In this document: positions 1 through 8,471 of the stretch, in pieces | Layout of the letters: every line of letters starts with the position of its first letter | Position numbering within the stretch: the stretch's first letter is position 1 | NCBI GenBank assembly: GCA_900468535.1 | Contig: UBTY01000023.1 | Location: 124,001 to 188,000, forward strand | Source: Hyphomicrobiales bacterium | GTDB lineage: Bacteria > Pseudomonadota > Alphaproteobacteria > Rhizobiales > Rhizobiaceae | Direction: 5' to 3' | DNA length: 64,000 bases | The notes under the pieces: generated by a model | Told to the model about the DNA's origin: nothing | The model's input: the letters and a program-made list of their open reading frames with translations, nothing else | Database searches by the model: none | Translations under genes and position numbers: made by a program

Positions 1-310
1 TTTGAGAGGCAAGCATGGAAGCGCCCTTGTCGGACAGGAACATCCGCACCTTGCGGCGATCGGCCGGGTCGGGCACACGGTAGACAAGCGCATCCTGAAC
101 CATGCGGTCGACGAGCTTAGTCAGGGTCGGCAGATTGAGCGCCAACTCCTCGGCGAGTTTGCCCATTGGCAGTCCGCCGGACTCCGACAGGACCTTCATC
201 AATCGCCATTGATCAAGGGACACGCCCTCGGCTGTCAACTGCCGGCTCAGGTGCCGATTGGCCTGGGCAAGCAGGTGCGAAAGATGTTCGTTGAGTGACC
301 GTTCGACCAT
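1..310 (-). CDS. MarR-family transcriptional regulator (partial, cut by window edge)
   Basis: Reading the minus strand from ATG at 310 gives an open frame to the window edge (about 103 residues, no stop). The translation has MarR-family winged-helix features: a helix with LDQWRLMKVL, the recognition region LAEELALNLPTLTKLVDRM, and the wing VYRVPDPADRRKVRMFLSDKG with the typical D-x-R-R/K. MarR proteins are small-ligand-responsive dimeric repressors. The gene diverges from the AmiC-like gene, so it may control that gene or the transport operon beyond it. The C-terminal dimerisation helices lie outside the window. Confidence 0.85.
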   Translation of the reverse strand, partial: MVERSLNEHLSHLLAQANRHLSRQLTAEGVSLDQWRLMKVLSESGGLPMGKLAEELALNLPTLTKLVDRMVQDALVYRVPDPADRRKVRMFLSDKGASMLASQ

Positions 311-464
311 GATTCTTTAATGAGCAATTGTTTAATCGGAAACTATATATATAGTGCTTCTGTCACGCCGCATAGGCCGGGACCAACGAAAACAAAAAAA
401 ACACAATCCGCCGTTGCGGAGCGTGGCGTCTGGGGCGGAGCGTAGGACGAAAAGGGAGAATGCC

Positions 465-1661
465 GTGACGCTCGATTTCGCTCAGGCCGGTGGTGCAGAC
501 AAGCTATGGCTGCGCAGCCCTCCATCCCCGCGTCGCTCATCTGCGTTCCTGCGCCAAACGCTAATTTCGCAGCGCGTCGGCGGATACGGTTTCTCAGTTC
601 CACCCAAACGAGATCCCATCCGCATCGGGCTTCTGGTTCCGTTTCAGGGCGCGGACGCGATCTGGGGGCCATCATGCCAGTACAGCGCGGTCCTAGCCGC
701 AGCGGAACTCAATGAGAGAGGCGGCATTTTGGGCCGGCAGATCGAACTGCTCGCCGCCGACGCGGGTGGCAGCCCGCAGGCAGTAGTCCAGCGCGCACGC
801 GACCTTGTCGAACACCAGGGGGCCCATGCCCTCGTCGGGGTGCATCTTTCGTCGGTCCGCGTCGAGCTCGCCCAAGATCTCGCGGGGCGCGTCCCCTATG
901 TGTTTGCGCCGCTTTTTGAAGGCGGTACGGAGAATGAGAAAGTCTTCAGTATTGGCGAGGTCCCAGAGCGCCAGTTCTCTGGTCCCGTCAGCCACTTCAT
1001 GGATCATCAAGGAGCTCGTCGATGGTTCCTAGTGGGCAACGATTACGTCTGGCCGCGCGCCTCCCACAGCTGGGTCCGTGATTTCGTCCGTGGGCGTGGC
1101 GGCGAAGTGGTGGGAGAGGAGTATGTCGGCCTTGGCCAGCATACGGAGCATCTTCTCGACCTGATCGATGCGGCTAAACCCGATATCGTTTTCCTGTCGC
1201 TCGTCGGTTCTGAATGCGTGCCATTTAACCGGATGTTTGCGGAGCGAGGACTGTCACGCGGTATAATGCGCCTCTCCGGTGCTATCGAAGAAAACACACT
1301 TCTAGCGATCGGTGCTGACAATACGGAAAACCTCTTCTGTGCCGCCGGTTATTTCAGTGCATTGCAGACCCCGGAAAATCATACCTTCCTGAAGCGCTAT
1401 CGCGATGCTTTCGGGGTTACAGCACCAGTGCAGGGCGTTCTCAGCGAGGCCTGCTACGAGGGGCTTCGTTTCTTCGGCGCCCTCGCCGCCAAAGCGCAAT
1501 CACTGGAGATCGATGCACTAGCGCAAGCGTTCGAAGGGTTGAGCTTCGAAAGCCCGCGCGGGGTAACTACTGTGCGCAACGGCGTGGCATCAGGACCAAC
1601 CTACCTCGCCCGCGCCGATGGCACGGAATTCGAAGTGCTTCGCAGCTTCGACGCAGTCTAG
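465..1661 (+). CDS. AmiC/UrtA-type periplasmic-binding-fold protein without signal peptide
   Basis: The protein (about 398 aa) is a type I periplasmic-binding-protein fold of the amide/urea/branched-chain amino acid class: it opens with IRIGLLVPFQG, followed by AAAELNERGGILGRQIELL and an NDYVWPRASHSWVRDF segment. The same landmarks occur in the binding protein encoded next. I chose the GTG at 465 because AAGGGAGA lies 5-12 bases upstream; residues from the earlier ATG at 354 look non-coding. No hydrophobic leader precedes the domain, so the protein is probably cytoplasmic, like AmiC, the amide sensor of Pseudomonas, rather than a transport component. No AmiR/ANTAR partner is visible. A sensing role is inference. 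Confidence 0.7.
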   Translation: MTLDFAQAGGADKLWLRSPPSPRRSSAFLRQTLISQRVGGYGFSVPPKRDPIRIGLLVPFQGADAIWGPSCQYSAVLAAAELNERGGILGRQIELLAADAGGSPQAVVQRARDLVEHQGAHALVGVHLSSVRVELAQDLAGRVPYVFAPLFEGGTENEKVFSIGEVPERQFSGPVSHFMDHQGARRWFLVGNDYVWPRASHSWVRDFVRGRGGEVVGEEYVGLGQHTEHLLDLIDAAKPDIVFLSLVGSECVPFNRMFAERGLSRGIMRLSGAIEENTLLAIGADNTENLFCAAGYFSALQTPENHTFLKRYRDAFGVTAPVQGVLSEACYEGLRFFGALAAKAQSLEIDALAQAFEGLSFESPRGVTTVRNGVASGPTYLARADGTEFEVLRSFDAV

Positions 1662-1791
1662 GCCTTCCGTCGCCAGCACGTTTCATTCAGACGTGCGCGG
1701 CTTGCCCCGCCTGCCATCTATATGATTTTCATGCCTTTATCCATCAAACCGCGAAAGCGCGTCGGGGAAATCTATGGGTGCATAAAAATAC

Positions 1792-1819
1792 TTGAAAAAG
1801 AAAATATTGAATATATAAA
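1792..1819 (+). promoter_or_regulatory. Candidate sigma-70 promoter of the urea/amide-type ABC operon
   Basis: TTGAAA at 1792-1797 and TATAAA at 1814-1819 are separated by 16 bases in a strongly AT-rich patch of an otherwise GC-rich spacer. Transcription from here would give a leader of about 115 nt before the binding-protein ATG at 1942. That leader contains a short stem, GCAGGC-GAC-GCCTGC. The call is by eye. Confidence 0.4.
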
Positions 1820-1941
1820 CATATTGACCGCACGAATTTCCCATCCAGATCCTTCGGCCGCAACGCTGTAGGGGCCTGCAGGCGACGCCTGCCGGATCGG
1901 GTTCGCGCGTCCATCGGAGCCATAATCAAGAGGGTGAACTC

Positions 1942-3159
1942 ATGAAAATCAATCGACGCCTGTTTCTCGGCGGCACCGCAATGGCGCTCACGGCACCGTG
2001 GGTCAATCGCGCTTTTGCGGCCGACGACATCACGATCGCCAGCATTTACGACTTGTCCGGAGGCTTGGAAATCTACGGTCAGCCGATTGACGCCTGCCTC
2101 GACCTTGCCGTTTCCGAACTGAACGACGCGGGCGGCCTTCTTGGGCGCAAGATCAAGGTCCAGAAGTACGATCCGCAGTCGAACATCCAGCTTTACACGC
2201 AGTTCGCGACCGAGGCCGCGACCAGCCTTCAGGCTTCGGCCGTTTTCGGTGGCATCACCAGCGCGTCCCGCGAAGCCATTCGGCCGCTTCTTGGACGCTA
2301 CCAGACGCTCTACTTCTACTCGCCGCTCTATGAAGGCGGCGTCTGCGACCGCAACACCTTCCTTACCGGCTCCACGCCATCCCAGACGATCGGCCAGCTG
2401 ATGCCTTTTGCCGTCAAGAATTTCGGCAAGAAGGTCTACGTTCTCGCTGCAGACTACAACTACGGCCAGATCTCTGCGAAATGGGTTCGCGACTACACCG
2501 GAAAGTCTGGTGGCGAAGTCATCGCTGCCGAGTTCTTCCCGCTCGATGTGACCGATTTCAGCGCCGCGATCCAGAAGATCCAGCGCGACAAGCCGGATGT
2601 CATCTATACCCTGCTTGTCGGCGGCAATCACATGTCCTTCTTCCGCCAGTGGGCTGCAGCCGGCATGGCAGGAAAGATCCCGATCGTCTCCACCTCGTTC
2701 GGCGGCGGCAACGAACATATCGTGCTGACGCCTGCGGAATCCGATGGCGTGATGGCAGCCTTCGGCTACTTCCAGGAAATCAAGTCGCCGGCCAACGAAG
2801 CCTTCGTCAAGCGGTATCACCAGAAGTTCGGCGACAACGCGCCCTATGTCACCGAACATGCATCCGCCACCTACAATGCCGTCCACCATTGGGCCAACGG
2901 GGTGAAGAAGGCGAATTCGCTCGACCGGATGGCCGTCATCGAGGCCATCGAGAACGGTTCTACCGTGGCCGGCCCTGGCGGCCCCTCCACCATTGACCCG
3001 AAGACGCATCACTGCGCCACGGACGTTCATATCGGCCGGGTCAAGAACCACAGCTTCGAAATCCTCGAGAGCTACCCCAACCAGCCGCCAGCCGACACGG
3101 CAGCCGTCTGCGACCTGGTCGCGAACCCCAACGACAATCAGCAATACGTCATCCAGTAA
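1942..3159 (+). CDS. ABC transporter substrate-binding protein, urea/amide (UrtA/AmiC) type
   Basis: The protein is 405 aa with an N-terminal export signal containing a twin arginine (NRRLFLGG) and an AFA cleavage region near residue 26. The mature part is a type I binding protein: ITIASIYDLSGGLEIYG, ELNDAGGLLGRKIKV, FYFYSPLYEGG and DYNYGQISAKWVRDY match the UrtA/FmdD/AmiC subgroup more than leucine-binding LivJ. It should capture a small amide, urea-like or related N-compound in the periplasm and deliver it to the two permeases encoded next. SD-like AGAGGG precedes the ATG. A stem-loop follows its stop. The substrate cannot be read from sequence; downstream enzymes hint at a carbamoyl or amide compound. 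Confidence 0.85.
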   Translation: MKINRRLFLGGTAMALTAPWVNRAFAADDITIASIYDLSGGLEIYGQPIDACLDLAVSELNDAGGLLGRKIKVQKYDPQSNIQLYTQFATEAATSLQASAVFGGITSASREAIRPLLGRYQTLYFYSPLYEGGVCDRNTFLTGSTPSQTIGQLMPFAVKNFGKKVYVLAADYNYGQISAKWVRDYTGKSGGEVIAAEFFPLDVTDFSAAIQKIQRDKPDVIYTLLVGGNHMSFFRQWAAAGMAGKIPIVSTSFGGGNEHIVLTPAESDGVMAAFGYFQEIKSPANEAFVKRYHQKFGDNAPYVTEHASATYNAVHHWANGVKKANSLDRMAVIEAIENGSTVAGPGGPSTIDPKTHHCATDVHIGRVKNHSFEILESYPNQPPADTAAVCDLVANPNDNQQYVIQ

Positions 3160-3174
3160 CGGCTGAACCATTGC

Positions 3175-3205
3175 CTCCCGGCGCGTGTAAGACGCGCACC
3201 GGGAG
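3175..3205 (+). other. Intercistronic stem-loop after binding-protein gene
   Basis: CTCCCGG (3175-3181) pairs with CCGGGAG (3199-3205), and CGCGT (3182-3186) with ACGCG (3192-3196), leaving loop GTAAG and a 2-nt bulge. There is no T-tract, so it is more likely a 3'-end stabiliser or attenuator for the binding-protein message than a full terminator. Confidence 0.6.
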
Positions 3206-3224
3206 CTCGCACGGGACAATCTCA

Positions 3225-4091
3225 GTGGACTATTTTCTTGTTGTGCTGTTCCAGATTGCTGGAACGGTCGGCAATCTTGCGCTCGTCAGCGTGGGACTTG
3301 CCGTCATCTTCGGCATGATGCGGGTGATTAATCTCGCTCATGGCGAGTTCATCATGCTCGGCGGTTTCGCAGCCATTTTCAGCGTCCAGGCAGGGATCAA
3401 TATCTGGATCGCCATGCTGGTGGTCGCACCTCTGAGCGTGGCGCTGCTCGGCATCGTGGTGGAGAGGCTGATCATGCGCCGGCTGTATGGTCGCATGGTC
3501 GACACAATGCTTGCGAGCTGGGGCCTCAGTTTGCTGCTCATCGGGCTTGCCACCACCTTTTTCGGCAATCGCGTCGTCGGACTCGCAGCGCCAGTCGGTA
3601 GTTTTCGCGTTGGCGACTATAGCCTCGGCGCCTACGACTTCGTGCTGACCGGGATCGCGCTTGCCGTGTTCGCCGGCGGCTATGCACTGTTGCGCTTCAC
3701 CCCGGCGGGGTTGATTGCGCGCGCAACGATGCAGAACCGCGAAATGGCCTCTTCCCCCGGCATCGAGCCGTCGCGGGTCTATGCCGTCACCTTCGCGGTC
3801 GGCGCGGGCCTCAGTGGCTTGGCGGGCGGTCTCCTTGCCCCCATCTCCGGTGTCCTACCGACGATGGGCGTCGCCTATGTCGCCAAGGCCTTCATCACCG
3901 TCATCACCGGCGGTGCCAGCGTCATTACCGGCACGGCACTTAGTTCGGCATTGCTCGGCGGCATCAACACCGTCTCCACATTCCTGACCACGCCCGTCAT
4001 CGGCGACGTCGCTCTGCTGCTCGCCGCCACCATCTTCCTTCGCATCCTGCCGACCGGCATTACCGGGCGCATTCTCAAGGGGGCACCATGA
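3225..4091 (+). CDS. ABC transporter permease, LivH/UrtB type
   Basis: This is a hydrophobic inner-membrane protein of about 288 aa with the LivH-family hallmark VIFGMMRVINLAHGEFIMLGGF near the N-terminus and multiple membrane segments. I prefer the GTG at 3225 because residues encoded upstream of it lie inside the intercistronic stem-loop and are unlike the family. It forms a heterodimeric channel with the next permease, whose ATG overlaps its stop. The EAA-like loop region (AGLIARATMQNREMASSPGI) should contact the ATPases. Confidence 0.88.
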   Translation: MDYFLVVLFQIAGTVGNLALVSVGLAVIFGMMRVINLAHGEFIMLGGFAAIFSVQAGINIWIAMLVVAPLSVALLGIVVERLIMRRLYGRMVDTMLASWGLSLLLIGLATTFFGNRVVGLAAPVGSFRVGDYSLGAYDFVLTGIALAVFAGGYALLRFTPAGLIARATMQNREMASSPGIEPSRVYAVTFAVGAGLSGLAGGLLAPISGVLPTMGVAYVAKAFITVITGGASVITGTALSSALLGGINTVSTFLTTPVIGDVALLLAATIFLRILPTGITGRILKGAP

Positions 4092-5119
4092 CCATCTCGG
4101 CCCTTTCCCGCTCGGGCGGCGCACACATCGCGATCGCCGCGATCGTCACACTCGCAGCCATCGTCATCCTGCCGAATGCCGCACCGCTCTATACGTTGAT
4201 CAACGTCACGCTCTACATGTCCATGGGGGTCTTCGCGCTCAGCCTCGCGCTGCTCTGGGGGTACGGCGGCATCCTCTGCTTCGGCCAGTCGGCCTTCTTC
4301 GGGCTCGGCGCCTATGCCTATGCCGTTGCCGCGATCAACTTCGGCGACACGACGCTGGCGGCCGCCTTCGCCATCGTGGTGCCGGCGCTCTTTGCCGCCG
4401 GTCTGGGCTACTTCCTGTTCTACGGTCGCCTCAGCGACGTCTATCTCGGCGTCATCACGCTCACCGTTACCCTCATCCTCTTCAAGTTGATCAACAGCAC
4501 CGGCGGCGACGCCTGGCGGATCGGCTCGGCACGGCTCGGAGGCTTCAACGGCATCCCCAGCACGCCTTTGCTGACGATCCCCTTTGCAAAGACACCATTA
4601 TCACCGGCCCAGATGTTCATCTTCGCCTCCATCGCCCTGTTTTCGACCTATGCCCTTTGCAAGGGCCTGATCGTCACGCGCTTCGGCCGTGCGGTCATCG
4701 CCATCAGGGAAAACGAGATGCGGGCGGAGTTGCTGGGCTACAACGCCAAGCGCCTTAAGCTCTCCGTGTTCGTCATCTCGGCTGGAATCGCCGGACTGGC
4801 GGGCCTGCTCTTCGCCAATGCCGTCTTTGTCAGCCCGACGATGTTCAGCCTTTCCATGGCCGCACAGGTCTTGATCTGGGTTTTGGTCGGAGGGCTTGGT
4901 ACGCTGTTCGGACCCGTGGCAGCTTGCTTTGCCTTGCAGATGGCGACTGCCGCGCTCGGCAAACTCGGTCTCGTTGACCCCAACATCGTGCTCGGACTGG
5001 TGCTGATCATCTTCGTGGTCTTTGTGCCAGGCGGCATCCAGCCTGCCCTTGCCGCTCTGCTGCACAAACTCAGGGACATTGGCACGAGCAAGCCCGTTGT
5101 CGAGGAGGTTGCACGATGA
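4088..5119 (+). CDS. ABC transporter permease, LivM/UrtC type
   Basis: A polytopic membrane protein of 343 aa with the LivM-family signature LALLWGYGGILCFGQSAFFGLGAYAYA and the cytoplasmic loop IRENEMRAELLGYNAKRLKL, which contacts the ATPase. It overlaps the preceding permease stop by ATGA and is itself overlapped by the next ATPase gene, so the five transporter genes are translationally coupled. It is the second half of the transmembrane channel. Confidence 0.9.
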   Translation: MTISALSRSGGAHIAIAAIVTLAAIVILPNAAPLYTLINVTLYMSMGVFALSLALLWGYGGILCFGQSAFFGLGAYAYAVAAINFGDTTLAAAFAIVVPALFAAGLGYFLFYGRLSDVYLGVITLTVTLILFKLINSTGGDAWRIGSARLGGFNGIPSTPLLTIPFAKTPLSPAQMFIFASIALFSTYALCKGLIVTRFGRAVIAIRENEMRAELLGYNAKRLKLSVFVISAGIAGLAGLLFANAVFVSPTMFSLSMAAQVLIWVLVGGLGTLFGPVAACFALQMATAALGKLGLVDPNIVLGLVLIIFVVFVPGGIQPALAALLHKLRDIGTSKPVVEEVAR

Positions 5120-5835
5120 GCGACTATCTCCTCGAGGCCCAGGACGTGGCGATGCATTTCGGCGGTGTGAAAGCCTTGGACGGAGTCGATTTCCGACTGA
5201 AGAAGGGCGAGCTGCGCTGCCTTCTCGGTCCGAATGGCGCCGGCAAGACGACCTTCTTCCGCTGCCTCACGGGAACTCACAAGCCGACACGCGGCCGGAT
5301 CCTCTTCAAGGGAGCCGATATCGCCGGCAAGGAACGCCATGACATTGCCCGCGCCGGCATGGGGGTGAAGACCCAGGTGCCGAGCCTGTTCGATGGATTG
5401 ACGGCCCATGAGAACCTCTGGCTCGCGCTGCGCACGGTGAAGAACGCCGCCGAGCGGGAGGCAAGGATCGTCGATACCATGGAGCGCGTCGGCATCGGCG
5501 CGTTGCGTACCGGCATCCTCGGTCGGATGGCCCATGGTCAACGGCAACTCGTTGAGCTGGCAATGGTCGTGGCAAGCGATCCTGATCTCGTCTTGCTCGA
5601 CGAACCAGCCGCCGGCATGACCGACAGCGAAGTCGAACGGCTGGCCTCCATCATCCGCGACCTGAACCGTACCCATACCGTCGTCGTCGTGGAGCACGAT
5701 ATGCACTTCATCCGGATGATCGCCGATCAGGTCACCGTGTTCCATCAGGGCCGTATCCTGACGGAAGGCCATGTGGAACACATCCTCGCCGACCAGACCG
5801 TTCGAGACGTATACTTGGGGAAAAAGCATGCGTGA
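5116..5835 (+). CDS. ABC transporter ATP-binding protein, LivG/UrtD type
   Basis: A 239-aa ATPase with Walker A GPNGAGKTT (residues 38-46), signature MAHGQRQLVE (about 138-147) and Walker B LVLLDEP. The signature has HGQ in place of SGGQ, typical of the UrtD branch rather than LivG, which supports a urea/amide-type system. ATG overlaps the previous stop, and its 3' end overlaps the next gene by 8 bases. Confidence 0.9.
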   Translation: MSDYLLEAQDVAMHFGGVKALDGVDFRLKKGELRCLLGPNGAGKTTFFRCLTGTHKPTRGRILFKGADIAGKERHDIARAGMGVKTQVPSLFDGLTAHENLWLALRTVKNAAEREARIVDTMERVGIGALRTGILGRMAHGQRQLVELAMVVASDPDLVLLDEPAAGMTDSEVERLASIIRDLNRTHTVVVVEHDMHFIRMIADQVTVFHQGRILTEGHVEHILADQTVRDVYLGKKHA

Positions 5836-6538
5836 TCTGCTGAACGTCAAGAAACTTCAGTCCGGTTACGGGCGCATCCCGATCCTGTTCGGCATCGACC
5901 TGTCGATCGCCACGGGCGAGTTCGTCGGCATTCTCGGCCACAACGGCATGGGAAAATCAACGCTGCTACGCACGCTGATGGGCCACATCCCCGCAACGGG
6001 TGGCTCGATCGTCTTTGCGGGGACGGATGTGACCAGCGCGTCGCCGGCGGCCCGGTCACGGGCGGGCATAGGCTATGTTCCGCAGGGCCGACAGATTTTC
6101 CCGGCATTGTCTGTCATGGACAATCTGCGCGTTGGGGCAGCCCGTGCCGACCGAAGACGCGCCGCGACTGTCATCGAACAGGTCATCGAGGAACTGCCCC
6201 GGTTGAAACCGATCCTGTCTCGCGCCGGCGGGGTCCTGTCTGGCGGTGAGCAGCAGATCCTGGCCCTTGCCCGCTGCCTTTGCGCCGAACCGGAATTGAT
6301 CCTGCTCGACGAGCCGACCGAGGGCATTCAGCCGTCAATCATCGAGGAAATGAAGGGCACGCTGAAGGCGCTCGCCCGGTCGCGCAATCTTTCGATCCTG
6401 CTTGTGGAGCAGAACCTCGAATTCATCAGCGATCTCGCCACGCGTGTCCTTGTCATCAAGCGCGGGCAACTCTCCGGCGAAATCGATCCCGCCAAACTGC
6501 ACGATGCCGATCTGGCCGGCGACATCCTGCCAGCCTGA
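5828..6538 (+). CDS. ABC transporter ATP-binding protein, LivF/UrtE type
   Basis: A 236-aa ATPase with Walker A GHNGMGKST (37-45), signature LSGGEQQILALAR and Walker B LILLDEP followed by TEGIQPSII, the UrtE/LivF pattern. I start it at ATG 5828, overlapping the UrtD-type stop; the upstream in-frame extension is only the tail of that gene read in another frame. It completes the importer. Confidence 0.9.
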   Translation: MRDLLNVKKLQSGYGRIPILFGIDLSIATGEFVGILGHNGMGKSTLLRTLMGHIPATGGSIVFAGTDVTSASPAARSRAGIGYVPQGRQIFPALSVMDNLRVGAARADRRRAATVIEQVIEELPRLKPILSRAGGVLSGGEQQILALARCLCAEPELILLDEPTEGIQPSIIEEMKGTLKALARSRNLSILLVEQNLEFISDLATRVLVIKRGQLSGEIDPAKLHDADLAGDILPA

Positions 6539-6569
6539 TCCCTTTCAACAGACACACAACGAGGCAACC

Positions 6570-6869
6570 ATGATCACGATCACCGCCATCATTCGCGTAC
6601 GCAAGGGTTACGAGCAGACCATGGCTCAGGCCCTGCTCGAAGTCGCCGAACACGTCCGCACCAACGAGCCCGATACCATTGGCTTCCACATTTCTCAGGA
6701 TGCGCAGGACCCTCGTCTTTTCGCCACCTACGAGCGTTTCACCGATGGCGCCGCGATGGACCTGCACAACAATTCGAGCGTCGTCGCCCGCTTCTTCGGC
6801 ATCGCCAAGCCAATTCTCGACGGCGACGTGACGCTGATCACCGCCAATGAAATTTCCGCAAAGGCCTGA
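6570..6869 (+). CDS. Antibiotic-biosynthesis-monooxygenase (ABM) domain protein
   Basis: A 99-aa protein that is a single ABM ferredoxin-like dimeric domain: ITAIIRVRKGYEQTMAQALLEVAEHVRTNEPDTIGFHISQ, then LFATYERFTDGAAMDLHNNSSVVARFF. ABM proteins include YgiN-type quinol monooxygenases and small catabolic accessory enzymes, and many have unknown substrates. Its position, 31 bases after the last transporter gene and 29 before the aldehyde dehydrogenase, suggests it oxidises or protects an intermediate of the imported compound. The specific reaction is unknown. Confidence 0.75.
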   Translation: MITITAIIRVRKGYEQTMAQALLEVAEHVRTNEPDTIGFHISQDAQDPRLFATYERFTDGAAMDLHNNSSVVARFFGIAKPILDGDVTLITANEISAKA

Positions 6870-6898
6870 AAGCCGACGAGCCAGAGGACAGTAACGAC

Positions 6899-8398
6899 AT
6901 GAACGCACCCGTCACTCTCAAGCGCCTCGGCGCTGATGCAGCCCGCTTCGTGGCCAAGGAGAAGAAGCTTTTCATCGATGGCCAATGGGTTCCGTCCGTC
7001 GGGAACGGCACGATCGACGTGATCGACCCCGCAACCGGGCTGGTCTTCGATTGCGTTCCGGATGGGACAGGAGGCGATATCGACAAGGCCGTCGCGGCCG
7101 CTCGCCGTGCCTTCGAAGACGGCCCGTGGGCCACCATGACGCCAGCTGATCGCGGCAAGCTCGTGTGGAAGCTGGGCGATCTCGTTGAGAAGCACGCTGA
7201 CGAGCTCGCAGAACTGGAGGCGCTCGACAACGGCAAACCCGTGACCGATGCTCGCAACGGCGATGTGGCCTTTTCCTACGAACTCCTGCGCTACATGGCC
7301 GGCTGGAGCACCAAGATCTGCGGCCAGACCATTCCGCTATCCGCAGGGGCGCCGTTCCATGCCTATACGCTGCGCGAGCCGGTTGGTGTCTGCGGCCAGA
7401 TCGTGCCCTGGAACTTCTCATTCATGATGGCTGTCTGGAAGGTCGCGCCGGCGCTTGCTGCCGGGTGCACGATCGTTCTGAAGCCTGCCGAACAGACACC
7501 GCTAACCGCCCTGCGTCTTGCTGAGCTGGTCGAGGAAGCCGGCTTCCCGGCTGGCGTGTTCAATGTGGTGACCGGCTACGGCGAGACGGCGGGTGCTGCC
7601 CTTGCCGCTCATCCCGATGTCGACAAGGTGGCCTTCACCGGATCGACCGAAGTCGGCAAGAAAATCCTTGATGCGGCGAAGGGTAATCTCAAGAAGGTCT
7701 CGCTGGAGCTTGGCGGAAAATCGCCGATGATCGTCTTTGCCGATGCAGACCCGGCCGTTGCCATTCCTGCAATTGCCTACGGCATCTTCTACAATATGGG
7801 ACAGACGTGCACGGCGGGCACCCGCCTCTACGTTCACAAGGATATCGCCGAGACCATTCTGACGGGTCTCAAAACCTTCGCGGAATCCATGTCGATCGGC
7901 GTCGGCCTCGACCCGAAGACCCAGATCGGACCGCTGGTCTCGCAAGAACAGTTCGATCGCGTCAGCGCCTATGTAAAAGCGGGTCTTGCCGACGGTGCAA
8001 AGCTCTATTGCGGCGGCAAGCGCGCCGGATCGGAAGGCTACTTCCTCGAGCCCACCATCCTGACGGAAACCACCCCTGCTATGTCCGTGGTAAGGGAAGA
8101 AATCTTTGGACCGGTACTGGTCGTCGCCACCTTCGACGATGACGGCTTCGACGCCATCGTGAAGGAGGCGAACAACTCCATTTATGGCCTGGCTGGAAGT
8201 GTCTTCACGCGCGATGTCAGCCGAGCCCACAAGGTCGCGAAAAAGCTGAAAGCGGGCACCATCGGCGTCAACACCCACCACGTGATCGACCCCGCTCTGC
8301 CCTTCGGCGGCTTCAACCAGTCGGGTTGGGGCCGTGAGCAGGGATACGAGGCAATCCTGCTCTACACGGAAGTGAAGTCCGTCGGCATCGCCCTCTAG
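6899..8398 (+). CDS. NAD(P)-dependent aldehyde dehydrogenase
   Basis: A full-length ALDH of 499 aa: cofactor motif VPWNFSFMMAVWK, FTGSTEVGKK, general base Glu270 in VSLELGGKSP, catalytic Cys304 in GQTCTAGTRL, and the C-terminal GTIGVNTHHVIDPALPFGGFNQSGWGRE-type end. Similarity is to the broad phenylacetaldehyde/betaine-aldehyde group, so the aldehyde substrate is open. It lies between the ABM protein and the M20 hydrolase in one transcriptional direction with the transporter, suggesting a step in breakdown of the imported compound. Confidence 0.88.
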   Translation: MNAPVTLKRLGADAARFVAKEKKLFIDGQWVPSVGNGTIDVIDPATGLVFDCVPDGTGGDIDKAVAAARRAFEDGPWATMTPADRGKLVWKLGDLVEKHADELAELEALDNGKPVTDARNGDVAFSYELLRYMAGWSTKICGQTIPLSAGAPFHAYTLREPVGVCGQIVPWNFSFMMAVWKVAPALAAGCTIVLKPAEQTPLTALRLAELVEEAGFPAGVFNVVTGYGETAGAALAAHPDVDKVAFTGSTEVGKKILDAAKGNLKKVSLELGGKSPMIVFADADPAVAIPAIAYGIFYNMGQTCTAGTRLYVHKDIAETILTGLKTFAESMSIGVGLDPKTQIGPLVSQEQFDRVSAYVKAGLADGAKLYCGGKRAGSEGYFLEPTILTETTPAMSVVREEIFGPVLVVATFDDDGFDAIVKEANNSIYGLAGSVFTRDVSRAHKVAKKLKAGTIGVNTHHVIDPALPFGGFNQSGWGREQGYEAILLYTEVKSVGIAL

Positions 8399-8410
8399 AC
8401 ATGAAGCGAA

Positions 8411-8435
8411 CCGTGGCTGCTTTTCGCGGCCACGG
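8411..8435 (+). other. Stem-loop between aldehyde dehydrogenase and M20 hydrolase genes
   Basis: CCGTGGC (8411-8417) pairs with GCCACGG (8429-8435). There is no T-run after it. It sits 12 bases after the ALDH stop and 36 before the next ATG, so it could separate the expression of the hydrolase from the upstream operon. Confidence 0.45.
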
Positions 8436-8471
8436 CTTACCCTGCGACCGACGCTGGAAAGAACAATACCA

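Noticed and set aside
1820..1941. Guanidine-type (ykkC or mini-ykkC) riboswitch in the leader of the urea/amide-type transporter
   Set aside because: The leader has a GCAGGC-GAC-GCCTGC stem, but no paired ACGR loops or ykkC-I conserved core could be found by eye.
1744..3219. Long open frame of 491 codons on the minus strand
   Set aside because: It lies entirely opposite the binding-protein gene at 1942-3159, which has a signal peptide and clear family motifs; the minus frame has none.
4738..5850. Minus-strand open frame of 370 codons
   Set aside because: Antisense to the permease and ATPase genes; composition is typical of reversed GC-rich coding sequence and no family motif is visible.
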